DNA from: Streptomonospora mangrovi | GTDB taxonomy: Bacteria; Actinomycetota; Actinomycetes; Streptosporangiales; Streptosporangiaceae | Length of the DNA: 64,000 bases | Assembly (NCBI RefSeq): GCF_027604915.1 | Contig: NZ_JAJAQC010000029.1 | Coordinates: forward strand, 1-64,000 | Direction of reading: 5' to 3' | In this document: positions 25,202 through 33,638 of the stretch, one piece after another | How the letters are laid out: every line of letters begins with the position of its first letter | Numbering within the stretch: the stretch's first letter is position 1 | Notes under the pieces: generated by a model | Seen by the model: only the letters and a program-made list of their open reading frames with translations | Databases searched by the model: none | What the model was told of the DNA's origin: nothing | Made by a program: the position numbers and the translations under genes

Positions 25202-25681
25202 ATGCAGGTCTACAGCACCACCTTTCCCGGGCGCCCGGAATGCGTCGCCGAAGTGCGGCACTGGCTGGAGAGCATGCTTTCCCCCACCGACCACCCCGCG
25301 ATTCCCGACGACGCGCGGGCCGCCGCCGTCCTGCTGCTCTCCGAACTGGCCACAAACGCCCTCCGCCACGCCCTCACCTCCGCCACCGGCGGCTACGGCA
25401 TCCGGGTCGCGCTCGCTCCCGGCAGCATTCGGGTCGAGGTCGAGGACGGCGGGCCGCGCGACGACCCCCACCACCCGCCTCGGCCGCGCGACGCCGGTCC
25501 CGACGACGAGTCGGGGCGGGGACTGGTGCTCGTGGCCGCCTTCGCCGACGAGTGGGGCCGCCTGCATCCGCGCCACGGCATGTACTTCCGCCTGCGCTGG
25601 CCCGCGCCGCCCGCGCCCGCCCCGCGCGACCGGGCCGCGCTCCGGCCCCGGCGGCCCGCACACGGCCCGCTGCGCATGTAG
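25202..25681 (+). CDS. Anti-sigma-factor-like HATPase protein (SpoIIAB/RsbW type)
   Basis: 159 residues. Bergerat-fold boxes are in order: N box LLLSELATNALRHA, G1 box VEVEDGGP, and G2 box SGRGLVLVAAFADEWG. There is no sensor or dimerisation domain, as in RsbW-type kinases that bind sigma factors or phosphorylate anti-anti-sigma partners. The Pro/Arg-rich tail (about residues 138-159) is not part of the fold. Divergent from the XRE/DUF397 pair across a 268-bp gap; this arrangement recurs in actinobacterial developmental loci. No sigma factor or antagonist gene is nearby, so its partner is elsewhere. Confidence 0.88.
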   Translation: MQVYSTTFPGRPECVAEVRHWLESMLSPTDHPAIPDDARAAAVLLLSELATNALRHALTSATGGYGIRVALAPGSIRVEVEDGGPRDDPHHPPRPRDAGPDDESGRGLVLVAAFADEWGRLHPRHGMYFRLRWPAPPAPAPRDRAALRPRRPAHGPLRM

Positions 25682-25719
25682 GGCCACAGGGCGCAGAGCC
25701 GTGCGACGGGCTCCTTGAC

Positions 25720-25766
25720 GCCCTCCCGTCGCCGCCGTTTTTGGAGGGGGGTGGCGACGGGAGGGC
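25720..25766. terminator. Bidirectional hairpin terminator
   Basis: Perfect 14-bp stem GCCCTCCCGTCGCC/GGCGACGGGAGGGC with a 19-base loop containing TTTTT, followed by CTTT. It serves the plus-strand ATPase and the convergent solute-binding protein gene. Confidence 0.85.
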
Positions 25767-25801
25767 CTTTCCCGGCCGGTTACGGCTCCGCGGTCGGGTC
25801 G

Positions 25802-27316
25802 TCAGCGGCCCTCCAGGGCTCCTTCCAGGCGGGATTCCAGGGTGGCCAGTTCGCTGTCGGGGGGTTGGCCGTCGGACTGGCGGAGGAGGCGGTTGAGGTC
25901 GGTGTAGAGGACCTCGGTGTAGCGGGCGTAGTAGGGGCTCGTGGGGCGGTGGCGGGCGTTGGCGACCTCGTCCAGGAGGAGGCGGGTGTACTCCGCCCCC
26001 CGGCGGTCCTCCACCGAGGCGCCGGACTCCCCGGTGCCGCCGGGGCACGGCCCCTCGACCGCGCCGGTGTAGGCGTCCTCGCGGGCGGGCGAGTAGCCGC
26101 CGCAGTAGAGCAGGCGGCGCTGCTGCGCGGGCGCCGTCAGGTACTCCACCAGGTCCCAGGCCGCCTTCTCCTGGTCGGAGTCCCGGCTGACCGTGAGGCT
26201 CTGGCCCCCCAGGACGCTCTCGCCGGGCAGCGGCACGACGTCGAACTCGATGGGGTCGGCGCCCGCGTCGCCGCCGGGTCCGCCCCCGGCTCCGTCCCCG
26301 TCCTGGCCCTCGACCTCGGCCGGCGGGCCGCCCGCCTCCTCGCCGCGCGCCGGTTCGGCGGCCGGATCGCGGGCCAGCACGTCGTACCAGCCGGGCCAGT
26401 TGCGCATGGCCACGACCTCGCCGTCCACGAAGTGGCGGAAGCTGTCGTACTCGGTGGCGCCGTCGGTGAGGACGCCGGGGTGCACCGTGCCGTCGGCCAG
26501 CCCGCGCGCCACCAGGTCCACCGCCGCGCGGCCCGGCCCCGAGGCGAACGCCACCGGCCGGTCCTCGTCGGCCTGGCCGCCGCGCATGCCGTACATCAGC
26601 TCCAGCATGTTCACGGTCAGCCCCTCGTAGGGAGAGAACTGGCCGCTGTAGCCGTAGTGGACCCCCTCGGCCTCGGCGGTGACGCGCAGCAGGTCGAGGG
26701 TGCCCGCCCAGTTGCGCCCGTGGAGGTCGGCGGCATCCACCAGGTCCGAGCGGTAGTAGAGCAGCCCCACGTCGGCGATGAAGGGCACCGCCCACACCCG
26801 GTCGTCGTAGGTGACCGAGGCGATGGAGGGGCCCAGGACCGCGTCGACCGCGACGTCGCCGGGCACCGGTTCGATCCAGCCGTTGCGCGCGAACTCCGCC
26901 GTCCACTGGTTGTCGATGTTGAGGACGTCGTAGGAGAACCCCTCGGTCTGGGTCCAGCGCACGAACTCCGCGTGCACGAGGTCGGCGGCGCTGGAGATCT
27001 CGACCAGTTCGGCGCGCGGCTGGCCGGGCGCGCGCCGGTCGTTCCACTCCTCCACGAACATCCGGTAGAGGCCGGTGCCCGAGACGTCCTGCCCGGTGAC
27101 CACGGTGATGGTGGCCGGGGCGGCCGCGCCCATCGGCCCGGCGGCCAGCAGCGTCCCGGTCACGGCGAGGGCGGTCACGACGGCGGTGACGGCCGTGGCC
27201 ACCACCACGCGCGGCCGGCGGTGACCCATCAGCAGCCAGTCGAGCGCACGGGCGGACCCGCGCGGACCCGGCGGGCAGGAACGATCGCCGGACGCGGACG
27301 GCGGCGATGCGGTCAT
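25802..27316 (-). CDS. Exported extracellular solute-binding protein, orphan
   Basis: 504 residues from an ATG with GGGAGG six bases upstream. After a cytoplasmic Arg/Pro-rich head, a single hydrophobic segment (VVVATAVTAVVTALAVTGTLLAAG, residues about 37-60) acts as an uncleaved anchor or signal. There is no lipobox cysteine. The rest is a type-I solute-binding fold (ATITVVTGQDVSGTGLYRMF, then FSYDVLNIDNQWTAEF, then VWAVPFIADVGLLYY, then EKAAWDLVEYLTAPAQQRRL), like family-1 sugar or peptide binders. Also unusual is an acidic Gly-rich insert around residues 330-355. It lies 157 bases downstream of the VWA-domain gene. No permease or ATPase is present, so transport is unlikely unless in trans. 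Confidence 0.85.
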   Translation of the reverse strand: MTASPPSASGDRSCPPGPRGSARALDWLLMGHRRPRVVVATAVTAVVTALAVTGTLLAAGPMGAAAPATITVVTGQDVSGTGLYRMFVEEWNDRRAPGQPRAELVEISSAADLVHAEFVRWTQTEGFSYDVLNIDNQWTAEFARNGWIEPVPGDVAVDAVLGPSIASVTYDDRVWAVPFIADVGLLYYRSDLVDAADLHGRNWAGTLDLLRVTAEAEGVHYGYSGQFSPYEGLTVNMLELMYGMRGGQADEDRPVAFASGPGRAAVDLVARGLADGTVHPGVLTDGATEYDSFRHFVDGEVVAMRNWPGWYDVLARDPAAEPARGEEAGGPPAEVEGQDGDGAGGGPGGDAGADPIEFDVVPLPGESVLGGQSLTVSRDSDQEKAAWDLVEYLTAPAQQRRLLYCGGYSPAREDAYTGAVEGPCPGGTGESGASVEDRRGAEYTRLLLDEVANARHRPTSPYYARYTEVLYTDLNRLLRQSDGQPPDSELATLESRLEGALEGR

Positions 27317-27473
27317 CCGAAACCTCCCTCTTCCCGCACCGGCATGATTCCGACGCCTTCCCGCACCGGCGTGCGTCCGAGGCCCGGCCGCGCGGTGCCG
27401 ACGTCGCGGGGCGCGCACCGGGCGGTCACGCGCGGTGCGGCGGCACGGGCAGCGGTCCCGGGAGCGGTCGGGG

Positions 27474-29834
27474 TCATGGGGTTCGCGCCTCCCCTAGCAC
27501 CCGTAATGCCGCCTCGCCGGGGCTGTCGGCGTCGGCGGGGACGCACTCGACCAGGGGGTGGGCGGCCAGGCCGGGAAGCCCGGCCACGTCGCAGGGGTCC
27601 ACGCGGCCCCAGCGGCGGGTCTCGTCGCCGACCGCGACCAGCCGCACGCGCACGCCCGCCGCGTCGAGGCGGTCGGCCGTCTCCCCCGCGCCCAGGCCGC
27701 CGCCGGCGGGCTCCCCCACGCCGTCGGTGAAGACGACGAGCACGGGCGCGGCGGCCGCGCCCTCCTCCTCGCCTCCGCCACTTCCGCTGCCGCTTCCGCC
27801 GCCGGTACCCTCGGGCGCCTCCTCCCCCGACCGGGACTCCGCCCAGGCCGCCAGCGCCTCCGCGCCCTCGGCGACAACCTCGCGCAGCGGCGTCGACTCC
27901 CGGTCGGGCGCGAGCGCGGTCAGCTCCCGCAGGACCAGCCGGCCGGTCTGGTTGGCCGGCTCCACCAGCGCGGCGGCGTCGGCCGCCGCCGCGCCGCGCC
28001 CCTGCGGGAACGCCCACAGCCCCAGCGCGTCGCGCGGGCCGGCCGACTGCGCCAGCACGGCGGCCTCCTCCAGCGCCGTGTCGAACTTGCGGTTGGGGGT
28101 GCCCATGGACGACGACCGGTCGACCGCCAGCAGCAGCGCCGCGCTGCCCTGCGAGGAGTCGTAGAGGTCGAGCACCGCGCCCGCCGCGTCGCGCCACGCC
28201 TCGGGGTCGCCCTCGGGGTTGGGCAACTGCGCGGGCGCCGAGCCGATCCCCATTGTCACGCGCCCGTCGCCGGCCTCGTTGCGGTAGCCCGCGTAGGCGC
28301 CGGCCGCCGACGGGCGGGCGCCGGCCTCGCGGTAGGGCCGGTCGAAGGCGTGCGGCGGGTACTCCGTCATGAAGCCGTCGAGGTAGCGCTCGAAGCGGCG
28401 CAGCTCGGCGCCGAGCTGGGGCGCCTCCGTCACGGGCCGCGCCGAGCGCGCGTCGGCGCCCGCGCGCACGCCCGTGACGCGCACGAACGGGTGGTCCAGC
28501 ACGGGCAGCTCGGAGGAGTACAGCGCGGTCAGCTCCGCGCCGGAGTCCGCCGGCTCCGGGCACGCGGCCCGCCAGGTGCCGCCCTCGGCGGCCTCGTACA
28601 CCGCCGCCTCGGTGGTCAGCGCGGCGACGGGGACGGTGTCGTCGGCGTGCTGGGCGACCTGGCAGACGAGGTCGCGCTCGCTGTGGGCGGTGAGGCCCAG
28701 GGAGAGGTCGTGCTCGATCTCGGCGGCGCGGTCGGCGTCGAGCAGTTCGCCGCCGGGCGCGATGGCGCCGTTGGCGGCGTACAGGAAGGCCGTGTGCAGC
28801 ATGGCGGCGGCGGAGTCGCCGGGGTCGGCGCGGGCGACGCGCACCCCTGCCGGGCCGACCGCCTCGATCAGCGCGGCGTAGGGGTCGTCCACGACCACGG
28901 CGTCGGGGTCGTCGCCGGTGACCTCGTCGGCGAGTTCGCGCGGCACGGCCAGCACGAGCGGGGTCAGGCGGGTGGCCTCGCCGACGTCGATCGCGGTGAC
29001 CTGGGCCAGCGGCGCACCGCCGTCGGGCGAGGCGGTGGCGGCGGGGCTGTCGGCGCTCCCGCCCGCTCCGGCGGCGCTCCCGCCGTCCGCCTCGCCGGCC
29101 ACCGTGGGCGCGCCGCCCGCGCCGCGCTGGGCGAGGGCGTCGCGCACCATCAGCGCCTCGACGGTGGAGTCGGGGATCCAGACGTGCGGCAGCGGCCCGA
29201 GCCGGGAGTCCCAGGTGCCCAGGAGGGCGTTGCGCATGCGCTGGCCGTCGTCGACGGCGTAGACGGTGACGCGGACCCCGCGGCAGCGCTCACCGGGCTC
29301 GGCGGCGCCCGAGCCGCCCTCGGCCGCGCGCTCCTCGGCGAAGGCGGCGGCGACGGCCTCGACGGCGGGCTCGCTGTCGGGGGTGGTGGCCACGACGATC
29401 TCGGTCGGCGGCGCGCAGGCGTCCTCGAACGGGGCGGCGAGCAGGGCGCCCAGCAGGACGAAGACGGCGACCGGCACGAGCACGTAGCGGACCAGGGGCA
29501 CGGCGATGCGCGGTCTGCCGTCGCGCTGCGGGAAGAGGGCGGCCAGTCGCCGCCGCAGCCGCTTCGCGCGCGTGCCGGAGCGGGAATCCCCGGAGTCCGC
29601 CGGCGCGGGCGGCGCCAGCAGCGCCCACCACCACACCCCCGCCACCAGCCACACGAACACCGACCCGGCGAGCAGGTACCAGAGGGCCCGCACCCCCCAC
29701 TCGGGCGCCGAATCCGGCACCCCGGCCCCCAGGACACCGGAGGTCAGCGTGGCGATGCCCAGGCTCAACCAGGTCAGCTCGCGCAGCAGCCCGGTCAGCG
29801 GCGTTTCGCCGCCCCGCGGACTCGACTCCTGCAC
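27474..29834 (-). CDS. Membrane-anchored substrate-binding-like and von Willebrand A domain protein
   Basis: 786 residues from a GTG at 29834 with AGGAGG eight bases before it; the open frame extends upstream without a site. Three N-terminal membrane segments (residues about 15-40, 45-75, 115-140) are followed by a large exported part. Its first half resembles a solute-binding fold (TEIVVATTPDSEPAVEAVAA, then LTPLVLAVPRELADEV). The second half is a VWA domain with intact MIDAS Asp-x-Ser-x-Ser at Asp572-Ser576 (LLLAVDRSSSMG) and VVFTDGVGEP. VWA domains bind metal and protein ligands. With the downstream solute-binding protein it suggests a surface sensing or adhesion pair. The domain calls are good, the role unknown. 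Confidence 0.82.
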   Translation of the reverse strand: MQESSPRGGETPLTGLLRELTWLSLGIATLTSGVLGAGVPDSAPEWGVRALWYLLAGSVFVWLVAGVWWWALLAPPAPADSGDSRSGTRAKRLRRRLAALFPQRDGRPRIAVPLVRYVLVPVAVFVLLGALLAAPFEDACAPPTEIVVATTPDSEPAVEAVAAAFAEERAAEGGSGAAEPGERCRGVRVTVYAVDDGQRMRNALLGTWDSRLGPLPHVWIPDSTVEALMVRDALAQRGAGGAPTVAGEADGGSAAGAGGSADSPAATASPDGGAPLAQVTAIDVGEATRLTPLVLAVPRELADEVTGDDPDAVVVDDPYAALIEAVGPAGVRVARADPGDSAAAMLHTAFLYAANGAIAPGGELLDADRAAEIEHDLSLGLTAHSERDLVCQVAQHADDTVPVAALTTEAAVYEAAEGGTWRAACPEPADSGAELTALYSSELPVLDHPFVRVTGVRAGADARSARPVTEAPQLGAELRRFERYLDGFMTEYPPHAFDRPYREAGARPSAAGAYAGYRNEAGDGRVTMGIGSAPAQLPNPEGDPEAWRDAAGAVLDLYDSSQGSAALLLAVDRSSSMGTPNRKFDTALEEAAVLAQSAGPRDALGLWAFPQGRGAAAADAAALVEPANQTGRLVLRELTALAPDRESTPLREVVAEGAEALAAWAESRSGEEAPEGTGGGSGSGSGGGEEEGAAAAPVLVVFTDGVGEPAGGGLGAGETADRLDAAGVRVRLVAVGDETRRWGRVDPCDVAGLPGLAAHPLVECVPADADSPGEAALRVLGEARTP

Positions 29835-30253
29835 GCCGCCGACCTCCTGCCAATGCCGCCCGCCCGCACCGGGGGACGACGGTCGCCGCCACGGCGGATG
29901 TGTGGTCCGAAATATACGGTGTTCCCTTATAACGGAAACAGCACCGAAATCGCGTGGCCGGATGCGGACTGATCGGATCAGTACGAGCGCGGCAACCGGC
30001 ACCGCGAAGCCGTGCACCCAGCGCCACCACCGCTTTTCCCTCACCGGTCGGCGAATGGATCTTGTCCGGAGCGGGCGCCTTTCCGCCGATGGAGCGGTGC
30101 CATTGCGGATCCGCCCCCGGATTCCGCGTAATACGTCCGCAATGCGGCCCCGAGGACGCGTTAGGGCCGCGCGCCGCCCCGGTGCCCGTTTCCTTTCGAG
30201 AGGTTTCCGAGAGCGGGGCGGGTGCGGGCGGCGGGGCGGCTCTCGGTGGCCAC
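29835..30253. other. Upstream region of the VWA gene
   Basis: No gene recognised. The 29900-29960 stretch is unusually A/T-rich for this window and contains a minus-strand TATAAG -10-like hexamer (29936-29941), about 100 bases before the GTG; no good -35 partner is seen. Confidence 0.4.
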
Positions 30254-30277
30254 CCCGCCGGGCTCTTTCTCGGCGGG
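30254..30277 (-). terminator. Short hairpin after the small membrane peptide gene
   Basis: A 7-bp stem CCCGCCG/CGGCGGG with a 10-base loop containing CTCTTTCT, 6 bases past the stop of the 53-residue gene. Confidence 0.5.
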
Positions 30278-30282
30278 CGGGC

Positions 30283-30444
30283 TCAGCGGCGGTGGCGGCC
30301 CTGGTGGCGGGCGGTGGGGCGGCACCTGCGGCGGGTGGCGAGGGCGACCACCGTGGCGGCCGCCGCCAAGGCCGCGAACGCGGTGATCAGCAGGCGGCGA
30401 CTTTCCGGCGGAATCAGGGCGGGGCGGGTACGCTGGGATTTCAT
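30283..30444 (-). CDS. Small single-pass membrane peptide (53 aa), unknown
   Basis: Translates as MKSQRTRPALIPPESRRLLI followed by a 16-residue hydrophobic Ala/Val stretch (TAFAALAAAATVVALA) and a strongly basic tail rich in Arg and His. GGGAG lies four bases before the ATG. Third codon positions are nearly all G or C. The lysine/arginine head, one membrane helix and basic tail give a coherent small membrane protein. It is monocistronic with a hairpin right behind it and a perfect palindrome 150 bases upstream (30595-30608). No known family is recognised. Confidence 0.55.
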   Translation of the reverse strand: MKSQRTRPALIPPESRRLLITAFAALAAAATVVALATRRRCRPTARHQGRHRR

Positions 30445-30594
30445 GGTTCTCCCTCTTCGGGTGGATCGCCGAGGGGGTCGCGTTCGTTGCCGGCAAGCTG
30501 GGACGCGGCCCTCTTCTTTTCCGGTGCGGACGGCGGTGGCGGGCCGGTCGGGTCGGCGCGGCCGTTCACCGCTGCGCGATGAGCGTCATTTGCA

Positions 30595-30608
30595 CGTGCA
30601 TATGCACG
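30595..30608. promoter_or_regulatory. Perfect 14-bp palindrome, possible TetR operator
   Basis: CGTGCATATGCACG is perfectly symmetrical and overlaps a second palindrome TGCACGTGCA (30591-30600). It lies between the small membrane gene (start 30444) and the TetR gene (stop 30890), in unusually A/T-rich sequence. Confidence 0.55.
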
Positions 30609-30763
30609 CCGATTCTATGCCGTCGCCACTTCCCCGGCATCAGGTTCGGCGAATTTCGCCGTGCGGCCGATAGGGTGCGGATCGGGCGCCCGCTTCCTGA
30701 GCCTTTCCGGGCCACGTCCTGCGCTTTTTGAGGGTGCGTCCCTTGACTTTCCAGGTCACGGGG

Positions 30764-30891
30764 CCGCGCACCTTTCCCCCGGCGCGACCCGCACGCTTCC
30801 GGGGCGTGCCGAACGCTTCCCCCGGCGCTACCCGCGCGCTTCGGGGGCACGGCGCACACCTTTCCCGGCGCGACCCGCGCCCTTCCGGGTC
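30764..30891. repeat. Three imperfect ~43-bp tandem repeats
   Basis: Units at about 30764-30805, 30806-30848 and 30849-30891 share the frame CACcTTTCCCCCGGCGCGACC, then CGCnCGCTTCCGGGG. The last unit ends on the TetR gene's stop codon. Fainter TTTCC...GGG units occur further left to about 30690, suggesting an older, decayed array. Confidence 0.7.
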
Positions 30892-31516
30892 ACTCCCCGC
30901 GCGGGGCTAGCCCGTCGAACGCCAGTGTGGTGACCGCCTCGGCGATGGCCGCCGCGTCGTAGCGGCCCTCCGGGCGGTACCACTCCACCAGCGAGTTCAC
31001 CATGCCGAACAGCAGCCGCGCGGCGAGGTCCGGCGGGATGTCGGTGCGCAGGGCGCCCTCCTGTGCCGCCGCGCGGACCAGCCCGGCCAGGGCTGCGTCG
31101 ATCCGGCGGCGCCGCCGCAGCGCCTCCTGCTCCGCCTCGCTGTTGCCGCGCACCCGCAGCAGCAGCGTCACGGCCGGCAGGTGCTCCACCAGCACCACCA
31201 CGCTGCCGCGCACCGCCTCCTCCAGCCGCTCGTAAGCGGTGCCACCGCCCTGCTCGGCCCGGGCTGCGGTGTCGATCACGGCCGTCAGCGCGTCCAGCGC
31301 CTCGTCCAGCGCCGCCTGGAGCAGGTGCGCCTTGCTCGGGAAGTGGTGGTAGATGGCCGACTTGGTCAGCCCCAGCTCCCGCGCGAGGTCGCCCACGCTC
31401 GTGCCGTCGTAGCCGCGCCGGTTGAACAGGTCGATCGCGCGGCGCAGCACGGCCTCCTGGTCGTACCCGGGCCTTCCGCGCCGCGCCGCCGTGGTGGTGG
31501 GCGATGGCCGTGGCAT
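30890..31516 (-). CDS. TetR-family transcriptional regulator
   Basis: 208 residues. The TetR HTH is clear: AVLRRAIDLFNRRGYDGTSV, then GDLARELGLTKSAIYHHFPS at residues about 22-65. The C-terminal all-helical effector domain (LLFGMVNSLVEWYRPEGRYD) is of the type seen in regulators of fatty-acid or acyl-CoA pathways. It is divergent from the small acidic protein gene at 31601, with only 84 bases between starts. Its site may be in that gap or at the 30595 palindrome. Target unknown. Confidence 0.9.
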   Translation of the reverse strand: MPRPSPTTTAARRGRPGYDQEAVLRRAIDLFNRRGYDGTSVGDLARELGLTKSAIYHHFPSKAHLLQAALDEALDALTAVIDTAARAEQGGGTAYERLEEAVRGSVVVLVEHLPAVTLLLRVRGNSEAEQEALRRRRRIDAALAGLVRAAAQEGALRTDIPPDLAARLLFGMVNSLVEWYRPEGRYDAAAIAEAVTTLAFDGLAPRGE

Positions 31517-31600
31517 GGGAACAGGCTCTCATATCGGACGTCGCGCCTCGCGGCGGGCGCCGCCGAGCCGGCCGCGCCGCCATGGCGGAGAATGCCCGTC

Positions 31601-32071
31601 ATGAGTGACCACTACGAAGTCGTCTTCTCCTGCTTCCTGCGCGACGACACTCCCCGCCCGGTCCTCGCGGAGCTGCGCTGGCACCTGGGCGTGGACCCCG
31701 AGCCCCCCGAGACCGTCGACGTGGACCGCGACCCCGACCCCCTGCTGGACCCCGACCCCGACAGCCCGCTGCCCGGCGGCGACGTGGGCCACCTGCGCCG
31801 CCAGACCCGCGCCGAGGAGCCCGACGCCGACCCCGGGCTGCTGGAGCGCCTCCTCGACGGCCGCGAGGAGCGCCACGCGTGGGGCCTCTACAGCCGCAGC
31901 TACTGGCTGGACGACGACCTCGGCCGCGTCTCCGACGTGCTGGACCTGGTGGCGCCCCACGCCGACCACTCCGGCTACGCCGGGCACCACCGCGACGTCT
32001 ACGGCACCGAGGTCACCCTGTTCGTGCTGGACGGCCGCGGCGGCTACGAGGTGCGCAAACCCGGAGCCTGA
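31601..32071 (+). CDS. Small acidic protein, unknown (156 aa)
   Basis: Starts MSDHYEVVFSCFLRDDTPRP; an in-frame ATG nine bases earlier is possible, but GGAG is then too close. An N-terminal beta-alpha unit (VLAELRWHLG) is followed by a Pro/Asp-rich stretch (DRDPDPLLDPDPDSPLPGG) and a C-terminal part rich in aromatic residues (WGLYSRSYWLDDDLGRVSDV, then TEVTLFVLDG). I do not recognise a named family with certainty. No signal or membrane segment. A strong terminator follows. Confidence 0.75.
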   Translation: MSDHYEVVFSCFLRDDTPRPVLAELRWHLGVDPEPPETVDVDRDPDPLLDPDPDSPLPGGDVGHLRRQTRAEEPDADPGLLERLLDGREERHAWGLYSRSYWLDDDLGRVSDVLDLVAPHADHSGYAGHHRDVYGTEVTLFVLDGRGGYEVRKPGA

Positions 32072-32133
32072 GGCCGCACCCGCCCGTCCCCGCCCTGTCC
32101 GCGCGCCCGCGCCCGGCACCGCGCCCGGCGGCA

Positions 32134-32170
32134 CCCGGCCGGACCTGTCCCGAGATCGGGTCCGGCCGGG
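32134..32170. terminator. Bidirectional hairpin terminator
   Basis: A 12-bp perfect stem CCCGGCCGGACC/GGTCCGGCCGGG with a 13-base loop between convergent genes. Confidence 0.8.
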
Positions 32171-32199
32171 GCCGCCCCGGGCCGCGCGCCGCGCGGCCG

Positions 32200-33153
32200 C
32201 TAGAACTCCAGCACCAGCCGCCCCCGCACGCCCCCGGCCTCCAGCAGCCGGTGCGCCTCGGGGGCCTCCTCGGCCGGCAGGGTGCGCGCCACGCGCAGGG
32301 TCACCACGCCGTCCTCGGCCTGCTGCCGCAGGCGGTCGAGCTTGGCCCGCTCGCGGGCGTAGCGCACCACCAGCACGGGGTGGTAGGTGATGCCGCGCGC
32401 CGCGGCCGGGGGGTCGTCCGCGCCGTCGTAGCCCCGCACGGTGACGATGCCGCCGCCATCGCGCACCGCGCCGCTCACCGCCGCGTCCAGCACCGCGCCG
32501 TCGGCGAGGGCGTCGACCCCCTCGGGCACGGCTTCGCGGATGCGCTCGGCCACGCCGGCGCCGCGCGGCACGACCACGTCGGCGCCCAGCTCCGCCACCA
32601 ACTGCTCGTCCTTGGGCGCGGCGTCGGCCACCACGCGCAGCCCGTCGGCCTTGGCCAACTGCACGACGTAGCCGCCGAAGGCGCCCGCCGCCCCGGTGAC
32701 GGCGATGGTCTGGCCGGGCCGCAGGTCGAGCACGTCCAGGGCCAGGCGCGCGGTCAGCCCGTTCATGGGCAGGGTGGCCGCCGCCGCGTGGTCGGCGCCG
32801 GAGGGCGCGCGCACCACCGACTCCGCCGGCAGCACCAGGCTCTCGCTGTAGGCGCCGTGCGCGCCGTCGGGCACCACCACGGCCATCACCCGGTCGCCCA
32901 CGGCGAGGTCGGTGCCGGTGCCCTCGCCGATCTCGTCCACGACGCCGGCGGCGTCCATGCCCGGGACGTAGGGCGGCGGGTCCTTGCGCTGGTGCCTGGC
33001 CCGCGCGCCGTTGCGGACGAAGGTGTCGGTGGGGTTGACCGCCGCCGCGCGCACGCGGACCCGGACCTCCCCCGGCCCCGCGTGGCGCTCGGGTACGTCG
33101 AAGGGGCGCAAAGCTTCCGGTCCGCCGTACTCGGCTACTCCGATGACTCGCAT
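32200..33153 (-). CDS. Zinc-free MDR-family quinone oxidoreductase / NADPH-dependent reductase
   Basis: 317 residues, ATG at 33153 (MRVIGVAEYGGPEALRPFDV). This opening and the GroES-like N-domain (GEVRVRVRAAAVNPTDTFVR, then PYVPGMDAAGVVDEIG) place it in the quinone-oxidoreductase branch of the medium-chain dehydrogenases. The Rossmann motif is AVTGAAGAFGGYVVQLAK. There are no structural-zinc cysteines. Such enzymes reduce quinones or enones with NADPH. Upstream, the gene has no strong Shine-Dalgarno (GGGGGT only). A standalone gene. Confidence 0.88.
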   Translation of the reverse strand: MRVIGVAEYGGPEALRPFDVPERHAGPGEVRVRVRAAAVNPTDTFVRNGARARHQRKDPPPYVPGMDAAGVVDEIGEGTGTDLAVGDRVMAVVVPDGAHGAYSESLVLPAESVVRAPSGADHAAAATLPMNGLTARLALDVLDLRPGQTIAVTGAAGAFGGYVVQLAKADGLRVVADAAPKDEQLVAELGADVVVPRGAGVAERIREAVPEGVDALADGAVLDAAVSGAVRDGGGIVTVRGYDGADDPPAAARGITYHPVLVVRYARERAKLDRLRQQAEDGVVTLRVARTLPAEEAPEAHRLLEAGGVRGRLVLEF

Positions 33154-33638
33154 ACCCCCGCCAACACGGGGGCCCGGGCGCCGGATTCCCGGGGCGCGAC
33201 GCCGCAGCGGGGTCCGCCGCCTGGAGGCACGGGAGGCGGTGGAGCCCCGCCGCGGCGGTGCGGCGCTACGGGTAGCGCTTCCCCATCCCGCCGGACCGCC
33301 CGCCCGCACGGGGGCGGCGGGCCGGCGCCTGGCGGCCGCGCAATGCGCGGCGGGGCGGGCACGGGAAACGCTTTCCGCAGCGGCGCGGCATCCCGTCCGC
33401 CCCGACGAGCCTACGCCGACCCGCTCTGATCTGTAAACACGGGACTACGAGGAGTGTTGACAGCCCCGGGCGGCTCGCGCAGACTTTCCAGCGGGGTGTG
33501 CGCGGCAGCCGGAATCCCGGCCCCGGCCGCCGCGCGCCAGCGCCCACGCGAAAGCCGGGCGGTGGCGCCCACGAAACGCCACCGCCCGGCCCGTTCACCA
33601 CCTTCCGGCGCGGCCCCGCCGGGGCCGCGCCGGCCGCC
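33154..33638. other. Intergenic region (485 bp) with promoter-like and operator-like elements
   Basis: No protein gene. Holds GGAAA-CGC-TTTCC (33364-33376), a LacI-like half-symmetric site, and a plus-strand promoter-like TTGACA at 33457-33462 with CAGACT 17 bases on. It ends in the strong hairpin at 33554-33590. Confidence 0.45.
33554..33590. terminator. Hairpin terminator of the ABC exporter operon
   Basis: A 14-bp perfect stem GCCGGGCGGTGGCG/CGCCACCGCCCGGC with a 9-base loop, about 50 bases past the ATPase stop on the minus strand. Confidence 0.8.

Noticed and set aside
29954-30673. A 239-codon plus-strand frame
   Set aside because: Rich in Arg/Gly/Ala with no motif. It overlaps a better-supported small minus-strand gene.
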